This document shows, piece by piece, positions 49,234 through 58,666 of a stretch of 64,000 nucleotides of DNA (its first letter is position 1; every line of letters starts with the position of its first letter). The notes beneath the pieces are model-generated. The model searched no databases. It saw nothing but the letters and a program-made list of their open reading frames with translations, and had not been told where the DNA came from. Made by a program: the position numbers and the translations under genes. The stretch comes from Micromonospora qiuiae (GTDB lineage: Bacteria; Actinomycetota; Actinomycetes; Mycobacteriales; Micromonosporaceae). The DNA lies in assembly GCF_016863555.1 (NCBI RefSeq), contig NZ_BOPC01000043.1, positions 1 through 64,000 of the forward strand, read 5' to 3'.

Positions 49234-50760
49234 GTGGCGCTGTCGCAGGTGGTCGGCCGGCTCATCGGCGTACGCCCGCACCGGATGGACCCGGGCGGCG
49301 GCGGCCCTGACCGGGTGCCGCGGCCGGTCACCGCAGTGGTCGTCGGCGGTGGAATCGCCGGCATGTCCGCGGCCGTGGTCCTCGCCGAACGAGGTGTCGA
49401 GGTGACCGTCCTGGAGGCCGCGCCCACCCTCGGCGGCCGGTTGGGTGCCTGGCCGGAGACGCTCGCAGACGGCAGCGGCCACGTCAACGAGCACGGCTTC
49501 CACGCCTTCTTCCGGCAGTACTACAACTGGCGCAACATCCTGCGCCGGATCGACCCGGCGCTGCGCTTCCTGCGGCCCGTGCCGGGTTACCCGGTGGTCA
49601 GCGCACGCTGGCCGACCGAGGAGTTCGGGCGACTGCCGCCCGCCCCACCGGCGAACCTGCTCACCCTGTTGGCCCGCAGCCCCAGCGTGCGGCTGCGCGA
49701 CCTGGGCGGGATGGACCGCGACGCCGCCCTGCCGCTGCTGGCCTACCATCCGGTACGCACCTACGCCGAGTTCGACCGCGTCACCGCCGAGGAGCTGCTC
49801 ACCTCGCTACGGCTGCCGGACCGGGCCCGGGCGATGCTCTTCGAGGTCTTCTCCCACTCGTTCTTCAACCACGAGGCGGAGATGTCGGCCGCCGAGCTGA
49901 TCGCCCAGTTCCACTTCTACCTGCTCGGCAACCCGGAAGGGCTGGCCTTCGACTGCCCCGACGAGGACTACGCCACGGCGATCTGGGCGCCGCTGGCCCG
50001 GCACGTCGAGCGCCACGGCGGACGGGTGCTCACCGGCGTCGCGGCGATTGCGCTGGACCGTGATCCGGCCGGCTGGCGGGTGGCGACCGCCGAGCGGGCG
50101 TACCGGGCCGGGCACGTCGTGCTGGCCGTCGACCCGCCGGCGCTCGCCGCGCTGGTCGCGGCCTCCCCCACGCTGGCCGACGCCGCCCCGCAACTGATGG
50201 CGGCGATGCCCACGTACGGGCGGCCCGGCCCGCCGTACGCGGTGGCGCGCTACTGGTGCGACGGAGACGTACGCCTCGATCGGGCGATCTTCAACGGGGT
50301 GTCCCGCCAACCCACGCTGGATTCGGTGACGCTGTACCACCGGCTGGAGCACGAATCCCGGCGCTGGGCGGAGCGCACCGGCGGCTCGGTCATCGAGCTG
50401 CACGCGTACGCCTGCGAGCCGGCCGTGCCCGCGACGGAGCTGGCCGAACGGATGCGCGCCGAGCTGACCGAACTCTGGCCGGAGGCCGGTCGGCTGCGCG
50501 TGCGTGAGCTGCGCGCCCGGGTGGAGGCGAAGGCACCCGCCTTCGCGGTCGGCAGCCATGCCCGGCGGCCCGGCGTACGCACCGATGCCGACGGGCTCTA
50601 CCTGGCCGGCGACGGCATCCGCACCGACTTTCCCAGTGCGCTGATGGAACGGGCAGCGGCCACCGGCATCCTCGCGGCGAACCACATCCTGCGCTCGGCG
50701 GGCGCCGCCACCGAGCCGCTGCGTTCGGTCCGGCCCCGGGGCCTGCTCGCCCGCCGCTGA
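49234..50760 (+). CDS. FAD-dependent oxidoreductase (carotenoid desaturase-like)
   Basis: A 508-residue flavoprotein. The Rossmann motif is VVVGGGIAGMSAAVVLAERG, then LEAAPTLGGRLGAWPETLAD. A distinctive stretch NEHGFHAFFRQYYNWRNILR and the C-terminal FAD motif DGLYLAGDGIRTDFPSALME follow. The pattern is closest to phytoene desaturase-like enzymes and the desaturase half of isorenieratene synthase-like proteins (CrtU type); no Rieske domain or carotenoid partners are present here. GTG 49234 is chosen, with GGGAGGT a few bases upstream. Substrate not certain. Confidence 0.82.
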   Translation: MALSQVVGRLIGVRPHRMDPGGGGPDRVPRPVTAVVVGGGIAGMSAAVVLAERGVEVTVLEAAPTLGGRLGAWPETLADGSGHVNEHGFHAFFRQYYNWRNILRRIDPALRFLRPVPGYPVVSARWPTEEFGRLPPAPPANLLTLLARSPSVRLRDLGGMDRDAALPLLAYHPVRTYAEFDRVTAEELLTSLRLPDRARAMLFEVFSHSFFNHEAEMSAAELIAQFHFYLLGNPEGLAFDCPDEDYATAIWAPLARHVERHGGRVLTGVAAIALDRDPAGWRVATAERAYRAGHVVLAVDPPALAALVAASPTLADAAPQLMAAMPTYGRPGPPYAVARYWCDGDVRLDRAIFNGVSRQPTLDSVTLYHRLEHESRRWAERTGGSVIELHAYACEPAVPATELAERMRAELTELWPEAGRLRVRELRARVEAKAPAFAVGSHARRPGVRTDADGLYLAGDGIRTDFPSALMERAAATGILAANHILRSAGAATEPLRSVRPRGLLARR

Positions 50761-50857
50761 CGCTGGGTCCGCCGCCTGCTCGACGCCGCCGAGGAGGCTG
50801 ATCCCACGCGAGTCTGCCTGGGCGCGGACGGGCGGCACGGACGGCGGACGGGGTGGG

Positions 50858-51481
50858 TCAGCTGGACCGGTCGGCCAGACCTCGCAGGAACAGGGCCAGG
50901 CCGCCGTCGAACTCGGCGTCCGGGCCGACCTGGCCCGCGGAGCGGGCCGTGTCGGCGAGGTAGGGGAACGCCTCCGACGGAAGCTCGGCCAGCACTGCGG
51001 TGCCGGGCCCGGCGAGCGGGCCCAGGTGTTCCAGTTGGATCGCGCCGAGGAGGTAGCTGAGCAGCCCACGCAGGGCGACCACCCGTTGCTCGCCGGTCAG
51101 TCCGGCCTCGGTCAGCAACCCGAGCATCGTCTCCGTCCAGCGCAGCACGGCACGGGAGCGGTGCCGGTGCACGGGCACCAGGGCCGCGATCGCCGGATGG
51201 GCGGCGACGGCCGCGCGCATCCGTCGCACCATGACCGTGACACGGTCGGCCCACGGCAGCCCCGGATCGGGCGGTTGGCTGTCGATCCGGTCGAGGACCC
51301 GCTCCACGACCAGCCGTTCCAGCTCGCCGCGATCGTCGACGTACCGGTAGAGGGCCATCGCGCTCATCGACAACTCGGTGGCCACCGCCCGCATGGTGAA
51401 CCCGGCGAGTCCGTCGCGGTCGATCACGGTCAACGCCGCCGAGGCGATCCGGTCGGGAGTCAGGGAGCGGGGCCGAGGCAT
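50858..51481 (-). CDS. TetR family transcriptional regulator
   Basis: A 207-residue regulator with an N-terminal helix-turn-helix (PDRIASAALTVIDRDGLAGF, TMRAVATELSMSAMALYRYV) and a TetR_C-type helical domain (RMRAAVAAHPAIAALVPVHR, MLGLLTEAGLTGEQRVVALR). It is divergent from a peroxiredoxin-like gene, with a 23-bp palindrome between them, so it probably represses both. The start is the ATG at 51481 (MPRPRSLTPDRI). Confidence 0.9.
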   Translation of the reverse strand: MPRPRSLTPDRIASAALTVIDRDGLAGFTMRAVATELSMSAMALYRYVDDRGELERLVVERVLDRIDSQPPDPGLPWADRVTVMVRRMRAAVAAHPAIAALVPVHRHRSRAVLRWTETMLGLLTEAGLTGEQRVVALRGLLSYLLGAIQLEHLGPLAGPGTAVLAELPSEAFPYLADTARSAGQVGPDAEFDGGLALFLRGLADRSS

Positions 51482-51486
51482 GGCCC

Positions 51487-51530
51487 TTGACACCCTACTG
51501 CACCCTCGTAGGTATACGTCGTACGCCTAC
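51487..51530 (+). promoter_or_regulatory. Promoter and TetR-type operator upstream of the peroxiredoxin-like gene
   Basis: TTGACA at 51487-51492 is a good -35 box. The -10 region falls inside an imperfect 23-bp palindrome at 51508-51530, with arms GTAGGTATAC and GTACGCCTAC. Such palindromes between a divergent TetR gene and its target are typical operators. Repression would block the plus-strand promoter directly. Confidence 0.72.
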
Positions 51531-51541
51531 AGGGAGGCCCC

Positions 51542-52120
51542 GTGCGTACCCCTCTTTCCCGGCCGGTCGTGAGCACCCGGACGCTCACCCCGGTCAACGC
51601 CGGACCCGTCGAGCTGCCCGACCCGCAACGGCTGGTCCACCTCCAGTTCCGCCGGTTCGCCGGATGTCCGGTGTGCAACCTGCATCTGCGCTCGGTGATA
51701 CGCCGACACGCCGAGATCGAGGCGGCCGGCGTACGTGAGGTGATGCTGTTCCACTCCCCCGCCGACGAGTTGCGCGAGCACGTCGCGGACCTGCCGGTCG
51801 CCGTGGTCGCCGACCCGGACAAGCGGCTCTACCGGGAGTTCGGGGTCGAGGCCGGACGCCGGGCGCTGCTGGATCCCCGAGCCTGGCTGCCGATCGTCCG
51901 CGCGGTGCTTACCGGCGTGTGGCATGTGCTGCGCGGCCGGGAGCGACTGCCCGCCAGCACACCGCACGGCGGGCGGCTCGGTCTGCCGGCCGACTTCCTG
52001 GTCGCTTCCGACGGCCGGATCGTCGCCTTCAACTACGGTCGGCACGCCTACGACCAGTGGTCGGTGGACACCCTGCTGACCCTGGTCGCGGCCCACCGCC
52101 GGATGCCCGACCGGCCCTGA
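51542..52120 (+). CDS. Peroxiredoxin-like (AhpC/TSA-related) protein
   Basis: A 192-residue thioredoxin-fold protein. FAGCPVCNLHLRSVIRRHAE carries a CPVC motif where peroxiredoxins have their active Cys, followed by GVREVMLFHSPADELREHVA and VAVVADPDKRLYREFGVEAG. LPADFLVASDGRIVAFNYG is the typical C-terminal strand. The two adjacent cysteines suggest a thiol oxidoreductase role. GTG 51542 is close to the promoter, so a nearly leaderless or very short leader is likely. It is probably regulated by the divergent TetR protein. Confidence 0.83.
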   Translation: MRTPLSRPVVSTRTLTPVNAGPVELPDPQRLVHLQFRRFAGCPVCNLHLRSVIRRHAEIEAAGVREVMLFHSPADELREHVADLPVAVVADPDKRLYREFGVEAGRRALLDPRAWLPIVRAVLTGVWHVLRGRERLPASTPHGGRLGLPADFLVASDGRIVAFNYGRHAYDQWSVDTLLTLVAAHRRMPDRP

Positions 52121-52150
52121 CCGCGCCACGCCGGCGGGGGCGCGGGGACA

Positions 52151-52921
52151 TCAGCGGCTGGCGGGCGGCGTCCAGCCGAAACCCGGCGGACGACGCTCGT
52201 GGAATGCCGCAAGGCCTTCCTGGGCCTCGCCGCTGTCCCGCATCTGCCGGTGCCACCAGGCAACCCGGTCGTCGTCGACCCGGTCGTCGACGATCTCCTT
52301 CGCGGCGGCGACGCTGAGCTGCGAACGCTCCGCGATCGTGCCGGTGAGCCCGTCGATCCGGGCGGCCAACTCGGCGCCGGGCAGCACCTCGTCGACCAGG
52401 CCGACGCGCAGCGCCCGCCCGGCGTCGATCAGATCTCCGGTGAAGAGGAGATGCTTGGCCGCCGCCGGGCCGACCAGTCGGGCCAGCCGACGCGTGGTGG
52501 GCGCCGGGTAGACCAGGCCGAGCCGGGCCGGCGGTACGCCGAACCGCGCGTCCTCGGCGGCGATCCGCAGGTCGCAGGCGACGGCGAGCTGGCAGCCTCC
52601 GCCGACGCAGGCGCCCCGGATCGCGGCCACGGTCGGCTTGGCGAAGACGGACAGACGTTCCTCGGCCGCGACCGCGATGCCGAGGTCGCCGGCCAGCAAC
52701 TCGTCCAGGTCGCCGAGGTCGGCACCGGCGCAGAAGGTGCCGTCGGCGCCGGTGAGCACCAGCGCGCGTACCGTCGGATCGGCCTCCAGGCCGTCGAGCA
52801 GCACCGGCAGTTGCCGCCACATCGCCGGCGTCATCGCGTTGCGCCGGTCCGGGTTGCGGATCACCACCGTGGCCACCGGCCCCGTCACCTCGACGACCAG
52901 TTCGGCGTCCGCCACCGTCAC
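52151..52921 (-). CDS. Enoyl-CoA hydratase/isomerase family protein
   Basis: A 256-residue crotonase-fold protein. Oxyanion-hole stretches are GADGTFCAGADLGDL and RGACVGGGCQLAVACDLRIA. The family acts on acyl-CoA thioesters, mostly in beta-oxidation. An Asp follows in AEDARFGVPPARLGLVYPAP, and one of the usual catalytic Glu positions appears changed, so the exact reaction (hydratase, isomerase or other) is uncertain. It converges on the peroxiredoxin-like gene. Confidence 0.9.
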   Translation of the reverse strand: MTVADAELVVEVTGPVATVVIRNPDRRNAMTPAMWRQLPVLLDGLEADPTVRALVLTGADGTFCAGADLGDLDELLAGDLGIAVAAEERLSVFAKPTVAAIRGACVGGGCQLAVACDLRIAAEDARFGVPPARLGLVYPAPTTRRLARLVGPAAAKHLLFTGDLIDAGRALRVGLVDEVLPGAELAARIDGLTGTIAERSQLSVAAAKEIVDDRVDDDRVAWWHRQMRDSGEAQEGLAAFHERRPPGFGWTPPASR

Positions 52922-53182
52922 CGTCCCTCCGCCGGGCCGGCGTGACCTGCACCGGCGTTGGCCGCGAGGTTAGCCTGCCGACGGCGCTGCCGGCGCGGGC
53001 AGGCCACATCGCTGCCGGTCGGGTCACACAGGTCACATCGCTGCCGGTCGGGTCACGCAGGCCACACCGCTGCCGATCGGGCCACGGGGGGCGCCCGCTG
53101 CCGATCGTCGGCCCGTCGCCGGCCGCGCCCGGTGGGCGTCGGCGCCTCGCCGACGCCCCCGGTGTGCCGTGCGTGATACGGA
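52922..53182. other. Intergenic region with short direct repeats
   Basis: About 260 bases between the enoyl-CoA hydratase start and tRNA-Thr. Near 53003-53075 the sequence CACATCGCTGCCGGTCGGGT and close variants repeat three times at intervals of about 25 bases. No gene is seen. Confidence 0.55.
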
Positions 53183-53259
53183 TGGAGCCCCCGGCCGGGA
53201 TCGAACCGGCGACATCCCGCTTACAAGGCGGGTGCTCTGGCCAGCTGAGCTACAGGGGC
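53183..53259 (-). tRNA. tRNA-Thr (anticodon TGT)
   Basis: On the minus strand the sequence folds as a full cloverleaf: acceptor GCCCCTG pairing with CGGGGGC, D arm GCTC/GAGC, anticodon arm CCCGC-CTTGTAA-GCGGG, T arm GCCGG-TTCGATC-CCGGC, discriminator T and an encoded CCA. Loop position 34-36 is TGT, which reads threonine codons ACA and ACG. Length with CCA is 77. No mobile element adjoins it. Confidence 0.96.
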
Positions 53260-53579
53260 GCTGTGCCGTGGTCAGCATAGCGACCAACGTCCGCTTTTCC
53301 CGCTCGGCAGGGGTCCCGAGCACGGGAAACGTCAACATCCCGACCTGCAGGCGTCGATTCGTGTCCGAGCGTGCCCGAGTGACCGGAATGCGAATGCTTC
53401 CGATCCCGTCAACGATCCCGCATCTTGGCAGTACGGCGAAAGCCGTTTACGGTGCAGTGACACGGACGACATGGGCCACCCCCCTGCCGGTCGTGGCGCC
53501 GGCACGGGCCTTTCCTGCCGGTTGCTCCTTCACTCGGATCGTCCGGCACGTTCCTGCCGGTGAAAGGAAGCGTCCCCTC
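53260..53579. other. Upstream region of the sugar ABC ATPase gene
   Basis: About 320 bases between the tRNA and the ATPase gene. A pair of direct repeats (CACGGGCCTTTCCTGCCGGT and CACGTTCCTGCCGGT) lies at about 53501-53561 just before the gene. They may be regulatory, but I cannot assign promoter boxes. No gene is supported. Confidence 0.45.
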
Positions 53580-54671
<1,092 letters not shown>

Positions 54672-54683
54672 CGTAGCGACAGT

Positions 54684-54712
54684 GAAGGGGCGGTCCGGCG
54701 GACCGCCCCTTC
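54684..54712. terminator. Bidirectional hairpin between msiK and rlmB
   Basis: Bases 54684-54696 (GAAGGGGCGGTCC) and 54700-54712 (GGACCGCCCCTTC) form a perfect 13-bp stem with a three-base loop. It lies between the stops of msiK (+) and rlmB (-), 14 bases from each, so it can serve both transcripts. Confidence 0.88.
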
Positions 54713-54725
54713 GTCGTTCGCGAGG

Positions 54726-55847
54726 TCAGCCCTCGACGGCCCGGCGGCGGGCCACCTCGGCGAGCGTGACCGCAGCGGCCACGCTCGCGTTGAGCGATTC
54801 CACCTCGGAGACCATCGGGATGCTGACGGTCAGGTCGCAGGTCTGCCCGACCAGTCGGGACAGCCCCCGCCCCTCCGAGCCGACCACCACGACCAGCGGC
54901 CCGACTGCGGCCTCCAGGTTGTACAGGTCGGTTTCGCCGTCGGCGTCCAGACCGACCACCACGAAGCCGGCGTCCTGGCACGCCTTCAACGACCGGGTCA
55001 GGTTGGTGACCTGCGCCACCGGCACGCGGGCCGCCGCGCCGGCGCTGGTCCGCCAGGCGGTCGCGGTGATCCCGGCGGCCCGTCGCTCCGGTACGAAGAC
55101 CCCCTGGGCGCCGAACGCGGCAGCCGACCGGATCACCGCACCGAGGTTGCGTGGGTCGGTGACCCCGTCCAGCGCCACCAGCAGCGGTGCCGGCTGCTCC
55201 ACCGCGGCGGCGAGCAGGTCCTCGAACTGCTCGTACGCGAACGGCGGCACCTGGAGGCCGATCCCCTGGTGCAGCACGCCTCCGGTCATCCGGTCCAGCT
55301 CGGCCCGGCTGACCTCCAGGATGGCGATGGCCCGGTCGGCCGCGGTGCGGACGCTCTCGTTCACCCGGTCGTCGATGTCGATGCCCTGCGCGAGGTAGAG
55401 CGCGGTGGTCGGCACCTGGGCACGCAGCGCCTCCAGTACCGGATTACGCCCGACCAGCAGCTCCGGCGCGTCCTTCGCGGGGTTGGACTTGCGCCCCGGG
55501 GCGACCCGGGGGCCACCCCGCCCGGCCGGCTGCTTGCCCCGGGCCGCTCTGGGCGCGGACGTACCCCGACCGCCGCCCTTGCCCCAGGTGGTGTCCTTGC
55601 TGCCGGGCTTGCCGATCTTCGGGATCCGCCCCTCCTCGGCCGCCGCCCGGCGCTCCTTCTCCTGCTTCCAGGCGGTACGCTGCGGCAGCTTCTCGGTGCC
55701 GGAGTACGCCTTGTGCCAGGGCCGTTCGTCGGCCGGCAGGGTCCGGCCGCGCCCGGCGAGGGCGTTCCGGTTCTTGCCGCCGGAGCCCTTCGGGGCAGCC
55801 GCCTTCGACGTGGTTCGCCGGCCACGGCGTTGCGAATTGCCGGCCAT
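54726..55847 (-). CDS. rlmB: 23S rRNA (guanosine-2'-O)-methyltransferase RlmB
   Basis: A 373-residue SpoU/TrmH-family methyltransferase. A basic N-terminal extension of about 130 residues, rich in Lys, Arg and Gly, precedes the substrate-binding domain (LLVGRNPVLEALRAQVPTTA) and the knotted SPOUT domain (LDGVTDPRNLGAVIRSAAAF, VVGSEGRGLSRLVGQTCD, IPMVSEVESLNASVAAAVTL). It methylates the ribose of G2251 (E. coli numbering) in 23S rRNA. It overlaps the cysS stop by one base (TGATG). The cysS-rlmB order is common in actinobacteria. Confidence 0.94.
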   Translation of the reverse strand: MAGNSQRRGRRTTSKAAAPKGSGGKNRNALAGRGRTLPADERPWHKAYSGTEKLPQRTAWKQEKERRAAAEEGRIPKIGKPGSKDTTWGKGGGRGTSAPRAARGKQPAGRGGPRVAPGRKSNPAKDAPELLVGRNPVLEALRAQVPTTALYLAQGIDIDDRVNESVRTAADRAIAILEVSRAELDRMTGGVLHQGIGLQVPPFAYEQFEDLLAAAVEQPAPLLVALDGVTDPRNLGAVIRSAAAFGAQGVFVPERRAAGITATAWRTSAGAAARVPVAQVTNLTRSLKACQDAGFVVVGLDADGETDLYNLEAAVGPLVVVVGSEGRGLSRLVGQTCDLTVSIPMVSEVESLNASVAAAVTLAEVARRRAVEG

Positions 55848-57262
55848 CAGTCATGTTCTCCAATTGTCCAACGCGGGCCCTGCGGGGTGTCCTCGACCAC
55901 CACGCCAGCCCGCTTGAGTTGATCCCGCAGCGCGTCGGCGGCGGCCCAGTCCTTGCGGACCCGGGCCTGCGCGCGCTGTTCGAGGGCCAGGGCGACCAGG
56001 GAGTCCACCACGCCACGGAGGTCACTCGCCCGGGCTCCGCCGGTCCACGCCGGGTCGAGGGGGTCGACCCCGAGGATATCCAGCATCGCGCGCACGCCGC
56101 CGAGGGCGGTGCGTACGGTCACGTCGTCCCCGTCGGTCAGCGCGTTGTTGCCGTCGCGCAACACCTCGTGCAGTACGGCCAGCGCCGCCGAGGTGTTCAG
56201 GTCGTCGTCCATCGCCGCCGCGAACCCGGCCGGCAGTTCGCCGAGCTGGCCGGCGCCCACCCGCTCGGCGGCCCGTTGCACGAAACCCTCGATCCGCCGG
56301 TACGCGACGGCCGCCTCGCGCAGCGCCTCCTCCGAGTAGTCGATGCGCGAACGGTAGTGCGCGGCCACGTAGTAGTAGCGCAGCTCGACCGGGCGCACCC
56401 CGAGCGCGGCGACGTAGTCCAGGTCGAGGGTGTTCCCCAGCGACTTGCCCATCTTGGTCCCGCCGATGCCGAGCAGACCGTGGTGCACCCAGTACCGGGC
56501 GAAGGGCAGGTCGGCGGCCTGGGACTGGGCCAGCTCGTTCTCGTGGTGCGGAAAGATCAGGTCGAGCCCGCCGCCGTGGATGTCGAACTCGGCGCCCAGA
56601 TAACGCCAGCACATCGCCGAGCACTCGATGTGCCAGCCGGGGCGGCCCCGCCCCCACGGCGACGGCCAGTAGGCGTCCGCCGGCTCGTCCGGCTTGGCGC
56701 CCTTCCAGAGCGCGAAGTCGCGGGGATCCCGCTTGCCGCGTTCCGGAGCGCCACCGGCGGACTGCATGTCCTCCGGGGACTGGTTGGACAACGCACCGTA
56801 CGCCGGCCACGACCGCACGTCGAAGTACACGTCGCCGGAGCCGTCGGTGGCCGGGTAGGCGTGCCCCCGGTCGATCAACTGCGCGATCAGCTCGTGCATC
56901 TCGGGGATGTGCCCGGTCGCCCTCGGTTCGTAGGTCGGCGGCAGCACGTTCAACGCCCGGTACGCCTCGGCGAGCTTCCGCTCGTTGGCGTACGCGATCG
57001 ACCAGAACGGCTGCCCCTGCTCCTGGGCCTTGACGAGGATCTTGTCGTCGATGTCGGTCAGGTTGCGAATGAACGTGACCTGGTAGCCGGCGGAGAGCAA
57101 CCAGCGGCGCAACACGTCGTAGCTGACGCCTGATCGAAGATGGCCGATGTGCGGCGGGGCCTGAAGGGTGAGACCACACAGGTAGACCCCGACCTTGCCG
57201 GCTTCCCGCGGGACGAAGTCCCGCACCGATCGGGTGGCGGTGTCATACAGGCGTAGCGTCAC
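55847..57262 (-). CDS. cysS: Cysteinyl-tRNA synthetase
   Basis: A 471-residue class I synthetase. The HIGH motif is PPHIGHLRS and the KMSKS loop is TKMGKSLGN (KMGKS form). Zinc-binding residues include Cys in YLCGLT, and WHIECSAMC and FPHHENELAQSQA follow. It charges tRNA-Cys with cysteine. The start is the GTG at 57262 (VTLRLYDTATRSV); the open frame goes to 57922, but those residues are antisense to the IclR gene and not coding. It forms an operon with rlmB. Confidence 0.95.
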   Translation of the reverse strand: MTLRLYDTATRSVRDFVPREAGKVGVYLCGLTLQAPPHIGHLRSGVSYDVLRRWLLSAGYQVTFIRNLTDIDDKILVKAQEQGQPFWSIAYANERKLAEAYRALNVLPPTYEPRATGHIPEMHELIAQLIDRGHAYPATDGSGDVYFDVRSWPAYGALSNQSPEDMQSAGGAPERGKRDPRDFALWKGAKPDEPADAYWPSPWGRGRPGWHIECSAMCWRYLGAEFDIHGGGLDLIFPHHENELAQSQAADLPFARYWVHHGLLGIGGTKMGKSLGNTLDLDYVAALGVRPVELRYYYVAAHYRSRIDYSEEALREAAVAYRRIEGFVQRAAERVGAGQLGELPAGFAAAMDDDLNTSAALAVLHEVLRDGNNALTDGDDVTVRTALGGVRAMLDILGVDPLDPAWTGGARASDLRGVVDSLVALALEQRAQARVRKDWAAADALRDQLKRAGVVVEDTPQGPRWTIGEHD

Positions 57263-57325
57263 CGTACAAGGGTAGCCGTCCGTCGTTCGCCCGGCCCGCC
57301 GGAGCCGGGTCGTACGCTGCTGGTC

Positions 57326-58072
57326 GTGAATTCCCCACCGCCCCCCAGCCCGGAACAGCCGGCCGTCCCCGGAGGCTCGGCCGTCCCCGGAGGCTCGGCC
57401 GTCCCCGGAGGCTCGGCCGTCCCCGGCAGCTCGGCCGTCCCGGGCGGTGAGACGGCGCAGACGCTGGATCGGGGTCTGCGGCTGCTGCATCTGGTCGCGG
57501 ACGCGCCCGGTGGGCTGACCATCACCGAGGCGGCGCACCGGCTGGGCATCGGGCGGGCCGCGATCTACCGACTGGTGGCGCCGCTGGCCGGGCACGGCAT
57601 GCTGCGGCGCGACGCCGCCGGCCGGCTCCGCCTCGGCGCCGGCGTGCTCCAGCTGGCGCGACGAGCGCAGCCACTGCTCGCCGAGGGAGCGCTGCCGGCG
57701 CTGCGGCGGCTCGCCGAACAGGCCGGGGCCACCGCTCACCTCACCGTGGTCGAGGGAGGCGAGGGAGTCGCGCTGGCGGTGGTCGAGCCGAGCTGGACGT
57801 CGTTCCACGTGGCGTACCGGACCGGGGCCCGGCACCCGCTGGAACGCGGCGCCGGGGGCCGGGCCATCCTCGCCGGTCGGACCGGTGCCGCCGGCCCGGT
57901 CAGCACCGTCGGTGAGCTGCAACCCGGTGCGTACGGAGTGGCGGCGCCGGTGCTCGGCGTGCCCGGCCTGGAGGCGAGCGTCGGAGTGGTCGCATTGGCG
58001 GAGTTGGATGTCGAGACGGTGGGTGCCCAGGTGCTTGCCGCCGCCACCGCCGTCGCGGCTGCCCTGCGCTGA
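57326..58072 (+). CDS. IclR-like transcriptional regulator
   Basis: A 248-residue regulator. A Pro/Gly/Ser tail with AVPGGS repeats (18-bp DNA repeats) makes up the first 40 residues. An IclR-type helix-turn-helix follows (LDRGLRLLHLVADAPGGLTI, TEAAHRLGIGRAAIYRLVAP), then a ligand-binding domain (AHLTVVEGGEGVALAVVEPS, HPLERGAGGRAILAG). GTG 57326 sits close after a TACGCT box, fitting a leaderless start. It diverges from cysS, but a link to it is not evident. Confidence 0.85.
   Translation: MNSPPPPSPEQPAVPGGSAVPGGSAVPGGSAVPGSSAVPGGETAQTLDRGLRLLHLVADAPGGLTITEAAHRLGIGRAAIYRLVAPLAGHGMLRRDAAGRLRLGAGVLQLARRAQPLLAEGALPALRRLAEQAGATAHLTVVEGGEGVALAVVEPSWTSFHVAYRTGARHPLERGAGGRAILAGRTGAAGPVSTVGELQPGAYGVAAPVLGVPGLEASVGVVALAELDVETVGAQVLAAATAVAAALR
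57361..57450 (+). repeat. 18-bp tandem repeats in the IclR gene
   Basis: Five units of GGCCGTCCCCGGAGGCTC or close variants follow one another, in frame, encoding AVPGGS repeats. They lie in a tail that precedes the DNA-binding domain. Confidence 0.88.
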
Positions 58073-58080
58073 CCGACCCG

Positions 58081-58143
58081 GCTTCCCGATGGCCCGGCCC
58101 GGCTTCCCGATGACCCGGCCCGGCTTCCCGATGATCGGCCCGA
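58081..58143 (+). repeat. 21-bp tandem repeats after the IclR gene
   Basis: Three units of GGCTTCCCGATGGCCCGGCC and a further base begin at 58081, 58102 and 58123, just after the IclR stop codon at 58070-58072. The following 60 bases contain variants of GACCGGGCCGAT. No gene is coded. Confidence 0.8.
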
Positions 58144-58235
58144 CTCGCGCCGACCGGGCCGATCCCTACCAACCGGGCCGATCCGCGCCGACCGGCCGGG
58201 CCTGCGCTCGATTCGCTGGCTTGGGAACCCCACAT

Positions 58236-58504
58236 GCGGCAAGTCCCAGCGACACCCAACGAGCGGGAAGTTACGGACGCGCGGCGGCGCCCTCGTCGAG
58301 CCCTCGCCTTGACGCGATTAGCGAATGACGTCCCGACTTACGGCAAGTCGCGCTTGGCGCCCCGGCTTACCGCAAGTCGCGCCTTCCACCAGGATTGTCG
58401 GCCCGACTTGCCGCATCCTGAGGTGGCACCGCGACATGACGGACCGAGATGCCGCAACTCGTGCATGCAGTCCGTGCGGCGATCATCCGACTTGCCGCAA
58501 GTCG
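58236..58504. repeat. Cluster of CGACTTGCCGCAAGTCG palindromes
   Basis: The 17-bp palindrome CGACTTGCCGCAAGTCG is present exactly at 58488-58504 and with few changes at 58334-58350 and 58363-58379. Half-sites occur at 58236-58245, 58404-58415 and 58451-58461. Spacing is irregular, so this is not a CRISPR array. The cluster occupies the gene-free stretch upstream of the DUF559 gene. Confidence 0.85.
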
Positions 58505-58574
58505 TGGCCTGAGACCGGCCGCGGGGACGGAGAAGGCAGGAAAGCCGACGCATCCATAGCACATGAGACGGCGC

Positions 58575-58627
58575 CTGTGGACGTTATCCACAGGGGACCG
58601 ACGAGCGGCCGCCCGAGGTTATCCACA
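58575..58627 (+). promoter_or_regulatory. Two consensus DnaA boxes upstream of the DUF559 gene
   Basis: TTATCCACA, the consensus DnaA box, occurs at 58584-58592 and 58619-58627 (35 bases apart). The first is preceded by TGTGGA (58575-58580), forming an inverted repeat with TCCACA. They lie 40-90 bases before the start codon. The window is not an origin, since dnaA and dnaN are absent. The sites may link the gene to DnaA, or be coincidental. Confidence 0.6.
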
Positions 58628-58666
58628 GGGGCTGCCCCGCGGCGGAAATGCCCGCAGGCTTCCCTC

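Noticed and set aside
53183..53259. Integration site of the accessory island in tRNA-Thr
   Set aside because: The island ends near 46.77 kb, more than 6 kb away, and no duplicated tRNA end was seen at its borders.
58236..58504. Possible CRISPR array made of CGACTTGCCGCAAGTCG units
   Set aside because: Spacing is irregular (29-80 bases), units are palindromic and degenerate, and no cas genes are present.
58584..58627. Chromosomal or plasmid replication origin
   Set aside because: Only two DnaA boxes are present, without dnaA, dnaN, gyrB or repA nearby and without an AT-rich unwinding region.
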